A stretch of DNA of 64,000 nt from Ulota crispa (taxonomy: Eukaryota > Streptophyta > Bryopsida > Orthotrichales > Orthotrichaceae), in assembly GCA_963920765.1 (NCBI GenBank), contig OY987244.1:24470358-24534357 (forward strand). Reading direction: 5' to 3'. Every line of letters begins with the position of its first letter. Position 1 is the first letter of the stretch. The notes below the pieces were generated by a model, which made no database searches, was not told where the DNA came from, and was given only the letters and a program-made list of their open reading frames with translations. Below are positions 36,801 through 49,465 of the stretch, in pieces. The position numbers and the translations under genes were made by a program.

Positions 36801-38722
36801 TCTGATTGGTTGAAAGCTGAAATTTGAGACCTTTTAGCTTCTTACCTTCTCAAGTGTTCACTCTGTCCATGATACTTAGCACTGTATGGATGTTTCTGCA
36901 TTGAGAGAGTGAGAGAGTGAGAGAATTTTCTCCCTATGTTGGGTTTGGCGAAAACGGAAACCACGTACTAGAGTTATTTTGAATATTTCCTTTTATTCTT
37001 TTACAACCAAATCAAAGATGGGATTAATTAGGACTTTTAGAGGTGGAGGCCTAAGAAATTGTGTGAAGCGCCGTTCAGTTCTCAACTTCTCATAGGACAT
37101 TTTTTTGAAATCACTTTCACCCCACCGGTTTCGGCTTTCTATTGATGTTGTTTACAAGATTAAAAATATAGTGCTTGGCAAATGACCTTGGTTATTCTGG
37201 TAGATGGTTTGGTATGAAATAAGTGTTTTTACCAAAAGTTGCCATGTGGTATCACCTAATTTGCCAGCGTCCATAATACATAGACCTGGACATTCCATTG
37301 AAGGAGATGTGCCTGCTGGCTACCAATTTACAGAGTTATGATATTCTATGGCAGGGCATGCATACTTCGGAGACGCGAGGCCTTTGCCTCTCAGAAGAAC
37401 AAACTATTCCTTCGGTGGGTCTATTGCTGTCACTTGCAAGAGTCTAGTCTACTTATGTGTGGCAATGTTGGAAATGTGGCTTATTAGTTGGTATTTCATA
37501 TGTATATGAAGAAAACGATATTTTTGCATGCAGGTGTTTGGAGGAAAACCAAGATTACCAATGGGACCTTTTCCGATGCGATTTGAGCCACAAAAGCTGG
37601 TTCGTCACAGTGAAGTCACAGCCATCCTTGTCCTCTATGGCCTCCCTAGGTAATTCCTTCATCTACTTCGTACTTTTGCGCATTTCTCACTAGTATCTCC
37701 ATTGCCCTAGAAAATCAAGAGGCATTCTTGGGTAGAGAACTTTGTTTGAATCAAATAGCTAGTTTTGGTGAAGAGGTAGCAAAGTCTTGCTTAGAAGAGC
37801 TGCATTTTGCGTATAAGTGGTAGGTTTTTTGCACAAGAATGCTTCAACTCACATTGCTAGGATTAGGCACCTTCACAGTGCCTGTTGTAGAACCTTTTGC
37901 AAGCTGCTGGACATTGCTCTATTGGAATCTTAAGATTATGAGTTACAAAGTGCACTTGTTGCTTTTGTTGCTCTTATTTTCCTGATTAGGGTTGGTGCTG
38001 GTTTTTAGGTTGCTGACGGGATCTATCTTAGCACATGAGCTTATGCACGCATGGCTACGTTTGGCAGGTGCGGTGTTTACAAATCTCAAATCTATTAATC
38101 TCATATTTCTTGAATCAAAACATAGTATTCCTATAGTTAGTATTTCTTATGTGTGTTTCCTAAGTATTTCTTAGATAATCTAAGTAATATTTCATTCTTT
38201 TTGGAGAAGAATGTTTGAAGAAAATAAAAGAAATCCAAATTTAAGATGAGGACACAAAGTTTACTAAGCATGTACAGTTGGAGAGGCCTTTTCTTCTCAA
38301 AAATCCCCCCAACTCACTTGTATCCGTGGAACCATCAGGTTAGTTCGATTTTAGTGAAGGTACTGCTTTAGAATTTCATCAAATAATGGTGTTTTTTTGG
38401 ATGTTGTGGTGGGGGGATGGTGAATATGGTGTTAGGAGGATTTCCTCACATGCGACCGGATGTGGAGGAGGGCATAAGTCAAGTCATGTCACACATATGG
38501 CTGACAGCAGAGGTGCAGAGAATGAAAAACAACGCAGCCCAAGGTGGGAAAGGGGTCTCTAGTCCTGCTCAAATTCGACTTGGAGAGTTCTACCTCCACC
38601 AAATAGCCACCGACTCCTCTCCCATTTATGGTGGTGGCTTCCGCCGGGGGCTTGCTGCAGTTTCTCAGTTTGGGCTGACGCGAGTGCTTGAGCATCTTCG
38701 AAGGACTGGAAACTTTCCATGA
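33805..38722 (+). CDS. DA1: DA1-like ubiquitin-activated peptidase (UIM-LIM-DA1), 10 exons
   Basis: Exons 33805-33939, 34295-34508, 35029-35474, 35795-35878, 36153-36272, 36535-36747, 37355-37414, 37534-37649, 38009-38067 and 38436-38722 encode 577 residues (Arabidopsis DA1 is 532). The start [12 protein letters not shown] matches MGWFNKIF of DA1. Two ubiquitin-interacting motifs ([17 protein letters not shown] about 100-116, [14 protein letters not shown] about 124-137) precede a LIM domain from C227 ([16 protein letters not shown]). The conserved block [20 protein letters not shown] leads to the zinc-peptidase motif HELMH (472-476) in [17 protein letters not shown]1 has HEMMH. DA1 is a monoubiquitin-activated peptidase that limits the period of cell proliferation in organs. 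All splice borders are GT-AG and every phase agrees. A stretch of about 90 residues between UIM2 and LIM is not conserved. No defect seen, so a working enzyme is likely. Confidence 0.96.
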
Positions 38723-39623
38723 GCTTCTCTCCTTAACAGAATGCATGATTTTGAAGCCTAAACCTTATTTCGAAACTTTACTAAACTAATCCAACCCATG
38801 AACGGGTATCGTTCATTGGACCTATAGAGATGCAAGTGCAACCCAACATTTGGTGAAGATAAAGACGATTATCACACTGGAAGAAGCTGGGGTTTTATTA
38901 TTTACTACTGGAGTTGGAGAATCTTAACTGTTCTGCAGCACATTGAAAAATGTCGAGGTTGATGGTGAATTGGACCATAGAAAATTTTCACTCCGAGATT
39001 TAAATTTCTCCGTGTCTGGAAGGTTACTCGTCCAATTTAGCACAGCCATGTGCCTGCTGTTTTTGGTGCAAGTGCTTTAACTCATGTTACATGTGAACTT
39101 TGTTTGTTCAATCTGCACACACCAGTGGACTGAAACGCCGCCATATGGCTGCGGAACCTCAATGACGAATCACAACAGAGTTGGAAGTGGGTATTGTAAA
39201 AAGACGTCTTAGGGGCACTTCTTGTGTTAAAGCTGCTGAATCTTCAGCTAGAGGATACAAAAACCGTTTCTGTCCGTTAGCTACCTGATTCCGTTTTTTG
39301 CGTTGACTACTCTTACCAACAGTAACTCGTCTATTCATATATTTGGTCTAAGCACAATTGGTGTAAGCATGACTAGGCTAACTGGCTATGGTGACTTGTC
39401 TTTGAATGGAAATGGAGTTCTCGACTTTTAAGTTTAGTGGCTAGAACCTCCCACTAAACTAGAACTTGCATGATAAATTGACGCACATATTGTGAAAATT
39501 TTAATCTCAACAAATTTGGTTCTTGTAGCCAGAGATTTCCTCCGAAACAGATATCTAAGAGTTGCCGTTGTGGATTTAAAGATTATGGTTCCTGTAACGG
39601 CCAACTGGTCCACGATCGTGTAA
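38723..39623. other. 3' flank of the DA1-like gene
   Basis: No coding frame recognised. It probably includes the 3' untranslated region and the spacer between the two convergent genes. Confidence 0.5.
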
Positions 39624-39763
39624 GGGCATCCCCAATGCAGCCGTAAACAAGCTGGGTAAACCCAAGTCTGACAATTTAGTAACCATCAGATCATGATCTG
39701 ATGGTTACTAAATTGTCAGACTTGGGTTTACCCAGCTTGTTTACGGTTGCATTGGGGATGCCC
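39624..39763. mobile_element. Tourist-like MITE, near-perfect 140-bp palindrome
   Basis: The element runs from GGGCATCCCCAATGCAGCC to GGTTGCATTGGGGATGCCC, flanked on both sides by TAA (39621-39623 and 39764-39766). Its two 70-base halves are inverted copies with a single mismatch and no spacer (centre GATCATGATC). GGGCAT-type ends and a 3-base TWA target duplication are typical of PIF/Harbinger (Tourist) MITEs. It lies between the stop codons of two convergent genes, about 0.9 kb from DA1 and 0.2 kb from the TFxP gene, and breaks neither. Confidence 0.92.
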
Positions 39764-39948
39764 TAAGTACTGATGCGAAGTAGCTTTGTCACTACATGGT
39801 ACCATTAATAGTAAACGCTGAGGCAACCGAGGAAAGCTTCCAAGGCGGCTGATAACTCTGGAACATGACAGTGAAACACTGGAGCGTTGGAGGGTAACTC
39901 CAAGATGAATACATTGAAATGAAGCACACAGTCAAAATCACCATCAAA

Positions 39949-42900
39949 TTAGGAGGCGAGAATATCAGTTTCTTGCAGGTAGAGAGTGTACTTTATCAGG
40001 GCGGCATCCAGGTATTCTGGACGCTTCGGTGGTGGAAAGGTCGGATCAGCGATGGGGAGAAACTCCTTGCGCATATGCAACACCCAAGGGGGAAGGCTTC
40101 ACTCACCCGAAGCTGAACTGGTGTACGTCCGTCGAAAAGAATTGCCACAGTACAAGGTATCTCGGAATGTGGAATTTGATCTCTCACCGAAACTGCATCA
40201 AGAATGATGCAGAAGCATGTACTCCAGACGAAAGCTATGGCGTCGGGTAGCCTCAGAAGGATTCCCAAGAGTCGACTTTAGCTACAGTTTAGGATTTCTA
40301 GTCTAGAACATACCATTACTCTGGACTCCAGAAAACTTTTTCTGCACGATCTTCATAGATTCTCGCAGCGGTACTTGAACTGGCTACCAGTCTCATTGTC
40401 TACCAGCTACGGTTTTGTTCTGACTGTCGAGAATTGATCCAATCAATAATACGGTGAATTCTAGGAATTAGTGACTACAACCCGCCAGAATAGTGAAGCA
40501 TACGAGTACGGCATCATTTGTTAGGCCCTCTAGGCCATTTCCGCCAGTTCCCTCTTCTCAACCGAGGAAGTGCAGATTGACATGGCACTGCAACTGTCGA
40601 TCTTTGTGGAGTTGTCACTCTCATTACGGCTTGACTGGGTGGAAGGTGCAGGCCTTGCGGTCGATTGATTCTTGTTAACGACGTTCTGAGGCGCTGCGAC
40701 CCTGTGAGTAGTATTTCCACTGTGAAAGGTGAATGGTTGAGGTATTGTATATTGTCGTCTTGGGAGCTCATATACCTGTCATCAATGTGGGACACTGATT
40801 AGTTGGCTTATCTCAAACATAAAAATTTGAACTCCACTGCAAATTAATTCGAACTTTGTAAGGCGTGTGACTGATTGTTTACATGAGTGAAGAAAACTTT
40901 GCGCTCCCATTCTTCTTGTTCCTTTCTCATTTGCTTGGCCAGATCCTGAAGCTCCAGATGACGTCCCAATCCTTTAATAACAACAGGCTCTTTCTCTTTG
41001 GGAGGTACGGGGTGAACATCTGGCTTAAAGGTGCATTCCTCTAGTTCCTGCATCTCCTTTTGCATCCGTTGCTGCTCGAAGTTCTTAGCCTTTTCCTGTC
41101 GTAGTGAACCAAGCTCTTAACTTCAATAAATTTTATAAATGAAGGTATGTTTAAAAAATATCACCTCTGAGTGACTGCTACCCAAACCACCTATCTGTTA
41201 CAAACTCTGGAGGATCTGATTATATTTACAGGGGGGGGGGGGGGGGGGGGGTCACAGTTAGCTCTCCTAATGGATCAATTTTCTGTTTGCTAAAGAACAA
41301 GTTACTGGGACGTGCTACAAAGAAAGCATCGGGTTACTAAAGTTTGTTCATCATCCTAGTCCTCGTGAAAGGAGCAATGGTGATTCACGAATGTACAGAG
41401 TTCAGCCTGGATAATGTTACCTGGCGAAAATTCTTGCGGTTTTTAAGAACACCTTCAATTGAGCTTGATGATTTACGAACATTAACCTGGCCTCACCGAA
41501 TTCCATTATTAGCACTTCACAGAAAATCGCACACTGGCAGAGGGTACTTAAACATGTGCCAGCAAATCAATGTTGCTAATCATATGTCTAATTGATACTG
41601 CTTAACCTTAACAGCCTACTTCACCTGTAAATCGAAAAAAATAACTCACTTCTGGGTGAAACGTGCATGTTTGCACGAATTCTTGCTCTGCTGCTTGTTT
41701 GAGGGCACACTTGGTGCGCCTACCCTTCTCATTCTGCAAAAAAATCACATCTCTCTATCAATTGAAATTTTACTTACATATCTAAAGCATGTCCTCAAGC
41801 AAGAAATATGAACGCTTACCATATAAAGTTCCTGAAGATCTGTAGATGCAGAAATAACGCGAGACACCTGGTCAATCTTTGGTTGGAAATTGAATTGCGA
41901 ATAGTAGTTATCCTGCATTTAGTTGCAACGAGAACAGAATACTGTTAACGTGATAATAACCTACTGAACAGTGACCGTCGCAATGTTGAATAAAATCGAG
42001 CAACCCAGGTGCTTCTTTGACGTGCTCAATCCATCAATGCCAAATCTCAAAACATACTTTTGCACTACGTTTCGTGGTGATCGAGTCTGGAATAATTTTG
42101 CACTGTTAACACAAAGTGAGGCACTCACTGAAATTCTTTGGCGTATGTGAAACCGTCTTCGACTGTCTCGGTGAGAAAGCCTATCCAATCGCTCATAGAG
42201 AGTTTCCTCGTTGCCATCCAGAAGAGTAGAACATTGCAGAATTATAGAAGAATTCCCAATGTCAGGTCGGAAGGTGTAGCCGCCAGGGTTTTCCATCTCC
42301 TTCAATCTCTGTATCATATACCTGATCTTCATCAACTTGTTTGAATGACACATGTTCTGGTTGACCAGCCCTTCAGCTCATAAGGACAGAACGTGCTCGT
42401 CTTCAGTATAATTAAACTTGCAAGCTGCTAAATTCTAAGTTACCCACCTTCCTTTCCTGCAGCTTTTGCAGAAATTGTTGCTGGCGTGTCAAAAAGCTGC
42501 ATCCGTCATGTTCAGACCTGGCCAGGATATAATCGGTGTTGGGGTTTATTTCTGGAGTGAACGTGCACTCATCCTTCGGCTTGTACATTCTAGCCTGTAG
42601 GGCAATCAGATTTGTGAGATTAGAATTAGGAAACATAGATAACAAATACATAAAATTTCGTGATTAGAGGTTATTTTCATTTCCTAAAAAAAACTGGCTT
42701 ACAACCACAGTTCCTTCCACTGCAACCTCGCTTGTGAAATTCCATAGTTTAGACTGAGAACATACCCGATAATCTCCCTGTCTATCAGACTGCGACGAAG
42801 TGCAGCTGGTCAAGCGGTCAGATACTTCTATTGCTTCCAAACCTTTCTGCACATCTTTCAGTCGTAGTCTTAAGTGGAAAATATTTATGATGGAAGCTTG

Positions 42901-45900
42901 ATAAGCACCTTATCAATCACAATGATACTGAAGGAGTATTTTTCGAGTGCTCTACAAATCAGGAACTGAGCAAAAATCCAAGACGTTCGCAAACAGCACA
43001 TAAAAAAGTGTACCACACAAGATATAGTCACCATTGATGCGCCTGGATACACTTGAGATTCTAAGTCAGAAAATTCAGAAGTCTTTCTGTGATTCACCTT
43101 GCAATATTGTTTATCATACACGAGATATCAAGAAGTCCGCAGTGCCAGCTGATGATGATCCACATGAATACAAGAAAGAGAAGAATACTCAAAATCTGTG
43201 TATCACGAGGATATACCTTTTTAAAGAGACGAAGGGATTTCTGATTGATAGCGGGTTTGAACGTGAGTCCTTTCTCTTTTGCTTCTTGGGCCCATGCTCG
43301 AGCTATTCTTTCGTGCCTTTTCCTCTGTAACATGTGTGCAAATTTGAAGAACTCCCCTCAATGAATAAGAATACGTACAAATACCAGTCTACCCACCTGT
43401 TGTTGGATTGCGCATATATCTTAGAACTGAACCCCCCATCACCACAATTAGGACGGACGTTGTCGTATGACAGAGATGTGCATATTACCAAAAGCTCTTG
43501 AAGTCGATCTTGAATTGGCTGATATGCCTCCTTGTTCTGGCCTACGGAGCTCGAGTTGGTATTTGGCCAGAACGAACATTGCTCTAATTCCTCCTTTTCG
43601 ATCATTTTTCGTGCCTATTGTTTGACACATCATATGATTACATTTACACATGTAGACATCTACTCGTGCAACAAGAACGATCTGCAGCAGGGATTTGTTT
43701 CACTGAAATCGTAGCTACATAAGGAAGAAATGCAGACGACCGAATTAGCAGGTTCACGTACTCGTTTTCGAAGATAAAATCGCTGCTTCATCTCCCCGAT
43801 GCGATCAAAGATGGGCACAGATAGTGGTGAGCCAGCACCTGGTCTCCTTCCCACCATGGGCTGTACATGCGTTGATTTAGATCAAGTCAGTTCGGCTCTA
43901 CCTTGTTTGCACCAACAAAGTAAAACTTAGTTAATATCTTCTTAGGTATGAGCCCAACTTTGACTGCTTACCTTGAAAGAGCACTCAGACATCTGCTCTT
44001 CTTCTTTCAAAGCTCTGGTTTGTGCATACCGCTGGTACACTGCAGTTCGAGGTTTTGCAAGCCGCCTAAGTCTTGCCTTCGCATCACAACCCACAGACCA
44101 TACAAAATGAGACAATTGAGGAATACCTCAAATCAGAAACTCTGTTCAAGGCATCTCTGGTCAACACAAAAGAATTCTTTGAGCCTCACAGCGGTAGCCA
44201 ACATCAACTGATGAGATCTGAAATGCAGGTTAACGAGGTCTTTAGACATACCATGGCAGCAACGTGAGTTTTTAATTTTTCATCTGTTGTGCATACTGTT
44301 TGATTCCGGACTTGTATCCCGCTTGGACATGGTTTAGGTCCTTCCTGGCACCCTTCCCACATGCACATCCCAGTCAAACTATGAAAAATATCTAGCCAAC
44401 AGACCTCTACTTCAACCTGATAAATTAACTGATGAGGAATTGGAAGACCGAATCAGAGCCTATTTTCTCCAGCTCAATACAATCTTCGGCTCCATGCTCT
44501 GCATCTTACTAAATAGAATAACGATTATCAAACCCTAGTTGAAGGATTTAGTGATGGTTACTAATAGGTCGCTCTACTGCAGGCGCTCCCTTCGTTCTCC
44601 GAAGATTGGTTGTAATCCCTCTCTGCAACCCCGCAAGAGAAACCCAAACAGGTGAACAAGCAGAAAAATGCCAGCACACGAGGTTGCAACCTTGTACTCA
44701 GTTATTAGATACCAGAATACACTCCTCTATCATACAAACAAAAGAGAGTACGTAGTATTATAGATCAAATTTGAGTGGCTGGATTCATTTACTGGTTTCA
44801 ATTTGGCAGGATTCTCAGCAGGATTGAGTGCTTGGGGCACTCTATCCAAGACTTTATCTTTATTTAACCGTGTCTGCACGAAATGCCTAACTTTCTTGAC
44901 TCTGGATGGAGGATGAGGTTCATGAATAACATTTCCTGCGTAAGTACCCAAAGAAACAAATGTTCAACTCTTGCATACCTGATGCTAACAACGCCCAAAG
45001 CATACCACTCAGTACTGAGTAAATTCACCACCACCTTTCGCTAATTGCCAAATACATGACTAGGTTAGTATTGAATATAAGAAACTCGCGAAATTGGAAA
45101 TTTTCAGGTATATCTGCTTCACGTAACTCTGAACTCTAAACCGTTTCAAAGTACTAAGCAATGACTAAGTGGTGACAAGACATCTTCAAGTTTCAAACGA
45201 GAAACTTGACCACATTTCATGTCTATTAGTTCGCGAAAGTAGCCATCTCCTGAACAGATTCAGTAAACTAGTCTCTGCTGCATTACAGTAAATGAATGCC
45301 ATTCTGCCTGCTTTGGTACCTTCATAATTGTGCTCCGACAGTAATACGTCCTCAGCAGAGGGCCTGCCTAGCCACTCCCAAGGGTCGTCGCAATGTTGTG
45401 GCGCAGTCACCGTGAAACAGAGAGCTTCGAAAGATCGACATGAGCTATCGCTGGTGTCCGAGGTCATGGAAATGCCAGTTTTTCTAATATCTGATTCTTC
45501 TACATCGCCCGTCTCCTACACGTTCAAGTGTCAACATTAGGCATGTAAGGATTGATATTCCCCACGTGGATTTAACAATGTCCCTGAAGAACGATCTTAA
45601 AGTCTGAGCTATCTGAATACCTTGAAATGGCCGAGCAAAGCTCGTAAAATTGCAAAAATGCTTAAGAACTCATGTAAAACGTAACTGATAGTCAAGGAGC
45701 AATAGCGCATCACGTCATTGGGCTGGTGAGATGTATACAGTTAAAATATCTGTTGGGGTTCTTGAAGACACCGCTGTAAGCTCGGTCAAATTATCCACTT
45801 GCGTCCGTCCTCCGCAAACTGTAAATTCTGGGTTCTCATTCTTCTTCTCCATACTGAATGAAGCCTCTGTTTCACTTAACGATTGTTTCTCACTTTCCTT

Positions 45901-46732
45901 ACTGGGAGTCGATTCATTTTCACCTACACCCTTTTGGACAAAAGTGGGTTTTACATAACTAGCTGCTAATATGTCGAAATAAATTCACCCTTATTGGCAG
46001 CTTCTCTAATGCACAACTTATTATACCTCGAATAAGCTAACCTCGTAGATTCACTCATATCATGGAAACTGACGGTCTAATAAATGTTGTAATTTATGAG
46101 GCATAAGAGAAAATGAACACAGGGAGGAGTTTTCCATTCTGCCCACCTTGGTTTCCTCAACACTGTTGTCATCTTGAGTTCCACTCACAGATGTGCTGGC
46201 CTCGGTGGCCTGAGTAATATCGATTGTCCAATCTTCTGAAGCACTAGCTGTGCTTGAAACTTCGCTGCTACGAGCGCACCGTCGTTTAATATGAATTTTC
46301 TTATGAAAAGAATCTTCGTTTGTCCCTCGTACTCCATTCTGCTTAGGTATAGGGCTTCTAAGCGGATTGGCAGAAGAAAAGTTGGATTGAGGTTGCGTCG
46401 GTTTAGGAATTCTTGATGTTCGGTGCTGTGAATTTACCGAGAGTTCTTCCGAAGAGAGTGAAATATCGCAGCATGGTATCCCAAATTCATCTACCTGCAT
46501 TAAGATTCACAGATTTGTATCCTGCAACCTTATTTCCAAAGATGATCTAGCTGAATAGAAAAAATGTGGACATACAGAATCCTCAACGCGTTTAAAATTC
46601 ACAGGAGATTGTACACAAGACAAGCACATTAGGTCTACGACAGCTACAAACCGTGGAAGTGTTCGATTTCTGGTCCTTAATGCCGCTGAGAAGCCCCATG
46701 TTCTTGGTCCACTCGGGTTCCAGTGCGCTCAT
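39949..46732 (-). CDS. Protein with nine (C)TFxP motifs, about 22 exons, family not recognised
   Basis: Exons (high to low): 46629-46576, 46494-46147, 46076-46042, 45958-45739, 45515-45320, 44935-44793, 44076-43972, 43860-43762, 43614-43489, 43324-43217, 42846-42766, 42594-42448, 42308-42129, 41912-41820, 41733-41650, 41095-40883, 40794-40776, 40670-40628, 40587-40563, 40341-40314, 40192-40107, 40065-39949, giving 849 residues. A motif (C/Y/L/F)(T/S/N)FxP recurs nine times, at about 364, 413, 462, 515, 565, 621, 668, 694 and 758, often followed by (D/E/A)IN, with charged helices between (for example KEMQELEECTFKPDV). The first 330 residues are Ser/Thr-rich and look disordered. The end reads EYLDAALIKYTLYLQETDIL. 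The start is uncertain: a second option is an ATG at 46732 (MSALEPEWTKNMG) spliced from 46652 to 46494. Exons 46076-46042 and the last four are less sure; a stop at 40532 gives a shorter alternative. Similar TFxP repeats occur in coiled-coil and cytoskeletal proteins of flagellated protists; that link is inference only. Confidence 0.75.
41231..41251. repeat. Poly-G run of about 21 bases
   Basis: A homopolymer (poly-C on the coding strand) in an intron of the TFxP gene. Its exact length may be a sequencing estimate. Confidence 0.9.
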
Positions 46733-47028
46733 CTTGTTCTCGAACGTCTGTGGCTCCACCACATCTTTTTTGCTTGAATGTCTCCTGAAAGCACCTGTGC
46801 ATTCCTCTATTTTTATGTTCAGCCCCAGATTTTCAACAAAGTTACTGCAAGCTTGCCATTCCAAGCTGCGTAGCCATGAACTGAAAACTCGAGATCAGTT
46901 CTCCTTCCTTAACAGACGTAGCAAAGCATTTGTTGAGCGTTGTGATTATCAGTTATAGGACAGACTTGATTGCAAGCTTTCATCAGCTCGTAGGGTAACG
47001 AAAAACAGAGTAAGAGCAGAAAGTCCAG

Positions 47029-47040
47029 AAATTTTATTAG
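47029..47040 (-). terminator. Polyadenylation signal AATAAA for the minus-strand gene above 47.1 kb
   Basis: On the minus strand, CTCTAATAAAATTTC lies about 60 bases past the stop codon at 47096. That spacing and sequence suit a plant poly(A) signal, and it separates the two minus-strand genes. Confidence 0.5.
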
Positions 47041-47095
47041 AGAAATTATTTTTGTAGACATACGGCAGGCAAAAAGTTCATAACATGGTCAACTA

Positions 47096-47929
47096 TTAAT
47101 TACGAGATGATCCTCCTACATATTTTAGTGCAGACATCAGATCAATTGAGGAGAGGTTAGAGGAGAAGAAACCATCGGCGAGTATGGGCTGCAGAGAAAT
47201 CGGGACCATTGACAGCAGAGCTTCACAACGACGGATACTCTCCTCAATTCCAAGATCGAGTTCGCTCTTTTCATCCTTAGGCACGACCACTTCTTTCTCG
47301 GCCACCATGATGCTCCGCCCTCCAGCAAGACGGTAATCGTCTGACAATATCAATCTCGAATTTCTGTTAAACGCACGATTTCCTAAAATGAAGGTCGAAG
47401 CCGAAATCTGTTGTCATTCCCAGGCTTTCCAGCATCGAGGTGTCACATGTCGGTGTACACTGCAGCTTTTAAACCGTGATGCGAGCTGATGCCACTCTCC
47501 TGAGATCTGGCATCTACTCTCACCTTCAAACACATTTCTCCGATGCCCGTGTCGACCATACAAACTCTCCAGACGACAGAATTGCTCAAACAAAATCCTC
47601 TTCACTGCAACGAAGGAGGTCTGCACGTCAGACGTCAAAGACGGTTACTCCCACTTTGCTCATAACGGTATCCCTAAAGGTTTGGTGAATCCTTGAAGTA
47701 TTGCCAAGCGTATCTTCCAAGCCCGGGATATTTTCTGTTCACGATATCTTCCAGTATGCCAAGAAAGACAATCGCTTGCCAAAATCGGTGAGCTCGGTAA
47801 GAGAGTAACAGCATTGCGCCAGAGCAAGCGCAGAGGTATTGTAGTAGCCTTGGGCATTACCGAGGTCCGTTTGATGTCCATAGCTTGTGAATGATGCACA
47901 CTCATCATCAAGAGCTCAGTCGAAATTGC
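47096..47929 (-). CDS. C-terminal exons of an unidentified gene
   Basis: Three exons join in phase: 47929-47861 (AISTELLMMSVHHSQAMDIK), 47620-47524 (TSFVAVKRILFEQFCRLESL and on to RRNVFE) and 47340-47096 (starting DDYRLAGGRSIMVAEKEVVV, ending ALKYVGGSSRN stop). They carry a donor GTAATG, an acceptor ACGTGCAG, a donor GTGAGA and an acceptor ATTGTCAG, and an AATAAA lies downstream. The protein part is helical and charged, about 135 residues. I do not recognise the family. The 5' part must lie above 47.93 kb, but I could not build it: coding-like pieces exist near 48.15, 49.1-49.2 and 49.33-49.46 kb with conflicting phases. It is transcribed in the same direction as the TFxP gene that follows. 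Confidence 0.5.
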
Positions 47930-49099
47930 CTCAAGCACTTAGGGTCGGAGTCTTGAGCCGTTTTGACAAGCATCCTATTCTGCTACCCTCTTCTTCCGAA
48001 TAATCCCTGTGTCTGAGCTGTGACATGAACGCAAACGCCGACGGACTTCAACAAGCAATGATCGGACATGTTTCTCCATCCAAACGTAAATGTAATAATT
48101 CTTTAAATTATAGTCAATTAAGTGGTCGAGTGCTTACATGACGACCAAAAGTCTTTGAGAGTAGCACAGGAATGAAGGCAGAGCTGATTCCTATTTCAGC
48201 TGAGTGCGGCAACCGTGCCATAGCCAGCTACTTTCCTCTTTGATGGCGAATACTCAGCATTTGCGATTCGCATCGAATTTGATACCGCAGAAAATACCTG
48301 GAGTAACTTCAATACATTACTTGTCTGATTCAAATTACCACAGCATCAGAAGACTTATCAGTAAATCCAGTAGATTATTTCAATGTAAACAAAAAAATTC
48401 AAGTATTCGAAAGGCTGAAATGAACATACTAATCATTCTTTCAAGACATCTTGTCACCCTCAGACATCATGGCTTCAAGACCTAATTTGTAGTTCAGCAC
48501 CTCTAACGGAATGGCGCTGCATCGTTTGAGCAATTACAATGGATCGTGCGTGCTTAACGTTTCGTCTGCTAACATCGAGGTATGTTTAACATCGAGGTAT
48601 GTTTCACTGGCAAAGGTGCCATTTTCTGACACAGGACTAAAACTTTCAAAAGCAGAGTGCGGAAATTCGAATGTCCTTCAACGTGCAATCCTCCGAAACG
48701 AACTATCGTTGAAGGACCGATGAATTTATTATGAAATTTCCATGATAGTATTTTGACGCAGTGACGCACTTGATCGCAAAGAAATTATGTAACGTTGAAG
48801 CAGCTCTTGATTTCCTGGTTATAGCAGAAATACCTCGCATACGACTAATTTACTTCGTAATAGATCACTACTGCCATTCATGTTCAAATCATTTCATTCT
48901 CGGTATGGACTCCCACCTGCTTCCTCTGTTGTAAAACGTGAGCTGGCCCGATCGATCCAATCCAATGCACCAAAGCACCACGAGAAAAATGTGTTGTGGC
49001 AGGCAAGCGCTGAAAAGTGAAATGTCAGAATCCGGTGAAAAATACTGATGACGACGTCTAAATATTTGGTAAGAATACCTCGCAGCTTTCATGCTTCCC

Positions 49100-49465
49100 G
49101 CTTTCCAGGACCATAGACATCTTTAAGTTCTACAATAATCGACGACCTCTGAGTGAACATGTCACCATTTATATCAGAATTTACGAACAGAGATTGTGAT
49201 GCAACAAGCACCAAAGGAACTTAATCCAACAATGCCCTGTATTCAAGGATGCGAAACGCCAAAAGGAGAATTACGACATCGAGCTCGAGGCATTGTCGGC
49301 ATTGAACGTGCTTGTCTCAAATCCATAGTATACCTCATCCAAGAGATCTATAACTAAGCTACCTTTGCGAATGCCTGAAGAAAAAGTGCCTTGCACAATT
49401 GAATCAATCTGCTTAGGTTCCACGCTAACCAGAATTCTTCCTGAAATATTCTCTGAAGCGAGGCA
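49100..49465 (-). pseudogene. Coding-like pieces upstream, incomplete
   Basis: A frame at about 49459-49342 reads RILVSVEPKQIDSIVQGTFS and on through KGSLVIDLLDE, between an acceptor TATTTCAG and a donor GAG-GTATAC. A second piece at about 49220-49107 reads LVASQSLFVNSDINGDMFTQ, continues SSIIVELKDVYGPGKREA and meets a TGA. They may be exons of the gene ending at 47096 or a broken copy. Family not recognised. Confidence 0.3.

Noticed and set aside
40514..40795. 93-codon minus-strand frame as a single exon
   Set aside because: A different frame in the same stretch carries the CTFHP motif with in-phase splice borders, so this frame is a shadow.
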